The notes under the pieces: model-generated | Databases searched by the model: none | What the model was told of the DNA's origin: nothing | Seen by the model: the letters and a program-made list of their open reading frames with translations, nothing else | Program-made: the position numbers and the translations under genes | Shown: positions 5,934-7,196 of the stretch, piece by piece | Layout: every line of letters starts with the position of its first letter | Position numbering within the stretch: the first letter of the stretch is position 1 | DNA from: Ignavibacteriaceae bacterium | GTDB taxonomy: Bacteria > Bacteroidota > Ignavibacteria > Ignavibacteriales > Ignavibacteriaceae | Direction: 5' to 3' | DNA length: 7,196 nucleotides | Assembly: GCA_031292465.1 (NCBI GenBank) | Contig: JARLHB010000445.1 | Coordinates: forward strand, 1-7,196

Positions 5934-7196
5934 ATGAGAACTCCGGTAGTAGTAATAGTAGGCCGCCCGAATGTGGGAAAATCAACTTTGTTTAACAGGC
6001 TTGTTGGTAAAAGAGGCGCTATAGTTGATAACGTAAGCGGTGTAACAAGGGACAGGAATTACGGCGAGGTAGAATGGAGCGGGAAAGAATTTCAGCTTAT
6101 AGATACAGGCGGGTATGTTCCGAATTCTACCGATAAGTTTGAAACTGCAATAAGAGAACAGGTTGAGATAGCTATACATGAAGCTGATTCAATCCTATTT
6201 GTTGTGGATGTACGTACAGGCATAAATCCTTTGGATATTGAAATGGCACAGATGCTTCGCAGTGCAAACAAAGATTTCCTGATGCTTGTTAACAAAGTTG
6301 ATTCCGAGAATTTTGAACCTGCTGTAGCAGAATTTTATTCGCTCGGAATTAAGAATGTTTATCCGATTTCTGCATTGATGGGCAGAAAAATAGGCGACCT
6401 GCTTGATGTTATCACTGCTAATTTTGCTCCGGTTGACCCTGATGAAGAAATAGACCCGCGTCTGAAAATTGCTATTGTCGGAAGGCCCAACGTTGGGAAG
6501 TCTTCTTTAACAAATTCTTTGCTCGGCTTTGACAGAAGCATAGTTACGGATATTCCGGGAACTACAAGGGACAGCGTAAACTCTATATTAAAATATTACG
6601 GGCAGGATATAGTTTTAATTGATACAGCCGGTTTAAGAAAAAAGAAAAGGATTGCAGAGAGCATAGAATTCTTTTCTATGGTAAGAACATTAAAATCTAT
6701 CGGCGAATGCGATATTGCAGTAGTAATGCTGGACGCACAGCAGGGTATTGAGACTCAGGATCAAAAGATAATTGATGAAGCAATAAGGCGCAGAAAAGGT
6801 ATTATTATTGCCGTAAATAAGTGGGATCTGGTAGAAAAAGATAATCAGACGACTAAAAAATTTGAAGACGCAATAATCGACAGGATGGGCTCAATTGATT
6901 ACCTTCCAATGATTTTTATTTCTGCTCTTACCAAGCAAAGGATTTTCAAACTTGTTGATTTATGTATTGAAGTAGATGCAGAGCGCAAAAAGAAAATAAC
7001 GACAAATAAATTGAATGAAACTCTGCTTCCCGAAATAAGTAAGATGCCTCCGCCGTCCACAGGAACCGGCAGGGAAATAAAAATAAAATATATAACGCAG
7101 GCAGGCTCTCATTACCCCGTATTTATATTTATGGCTAATTATCCCAAAAACATTCCTGAAAACTATAAAAAGTTTCTGGAAAGATTGATCAGGAAG
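5934..7196 (+). CDS. der: Ribosome assembly GTPase Der (EngA), 3' end cut by window
   Basis: The frame is open for 421 codons to the right edge with no stop. Der is a cytoplasmic double GTPase needed for 50S ribosomal subunit maturation. Both G domains are complete. First: G10-R-P-N-V-G-K-S17, GVTRD 36-40, DTGG 57-60, NKVD 120-123, ISA 145-147. Second: G183-R-P-N-V-G-K-S190, GTTRD 209-213, DTAG 230-233, NKWD 295-298, ISAL 329-332. An acidic linker (DPDEEIDP, about 168-175) joins them. The C-terminal KH-like domain begins near 345 and runs off the edge at FLERLIRK; family lengths of about 430-440 suggest some 10-20 residues are missing. The start at 5934 places the first P-loop at the usual position right after the N-terminus. 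There is no Shine-Dalgarno (TTAGAAATTATTT before the ATG). It sits 185 bp after the upstream gene behind a terminator, so it is probably transcribed separately. All GTPase motifs are intact and nothing in the reading frame looks damaged. Confidence 0.97.
   Translation, partial: MRTPVVVIVGRPNVGKSTLFNRLVGKRGAIVDNVSGVTRDRNYGEVEWSGKEFQLIDTGGYVPNSTDKFETAIREQVEIAIHEADSILFVVDVRTGINPLDIEMAQMLRSANKDFLMLVNKVDSENFEPAVAEFYSLGIKNVYPISALMGRKIGDLLDVITANFAPVDPDEEIDPRLKIAIVGRPNVGKSSLTNSLLGFDRSIVTDIPGTTRDSVNSILKYYGQDIVLIDTAGLRKKKRIAESIEFFSMVRTLKSIGECDIAVVMLDAQQGIETQDQKIIDEAIRRRKGIIIAVNKWDLVEKDNQTTKKFEDAIIDRMGSIDYLPMIFISALTKQRIFKLVDLCIEVDAERKKKITTNKLNETLLPEISKMPPPSTGTGREIKIKYITQAGSHYPVFIFMANYPKNIPENYKKFLERLIRK

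Noticed and set aside
5982..6541. Minus-strand open frames opposite der
   Set aside because: They are antisense to intact, highly conserved GTPase motifs of der and overlap one another, as expected of chance frames.

Overview
The window is AT-rich and all recognisable genes lie on the + strand. The cargo gene at the left edge ends in a type IX secretion (T9SS) C-terminal sorting domain, most start codons lack a Shine-Dalgarno sequence, and signal peptides end in 'S-Q' or 'A-Q'. Together these point to the Bacteroidota/Ignavibacteriota/Chlorobiota group. I lean towards an Ignavibacteria-like genome, but this is inference from protein style, not a database match.

Layout. (1) Positions 1-1280 hold the 3' part of a large secreted protein with beta-propeller/FG-GAP-like repeats and a T9SS type A sorting domain; its start is outside the window. 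(2) Positions 1281-1658 are non-coding and contain a striking 106-bp element: two near-identical 17-bp inverted terminal repeats, each itself a small hairpin, surround a perfect 28-bp palindrome. It looks like a REPIN/MITE-type non-autonomous repeat. (3) Positions 1659-4778 encode a 1039-residue envelope protein that joins an HExxH metallopeptidase domain, a TolB-like six-blade propeller and a C-terminal Omp85-like outer-membrane barrel. (4) Positions 4828-5748 encode a 306-residue exported protein with a DUF5683-like core, only 49 bp downstream and probably co-transcribed. (5) A strong intrinsic terminator at 5849-5889 closes that unit. (6) From 5934 to the right edge is der (engA), the double-GTPase ribosome assembly factor, complete except for roughly its last 10-20 residues.

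How the genes relate. The peptidase/barrel protein and the DUF5683-like protein form a plausible envelope transcription unit. der is a housekeeping gene separated from them by the terminator. The T9SS cargo gene is separated from the envelope unit by the repeat element. The most interesting items are the composite palindromic repeat, the protease-propeller-barrel fusion, and the arrangement of a promoter-like motif and a terminator just ahead of der.
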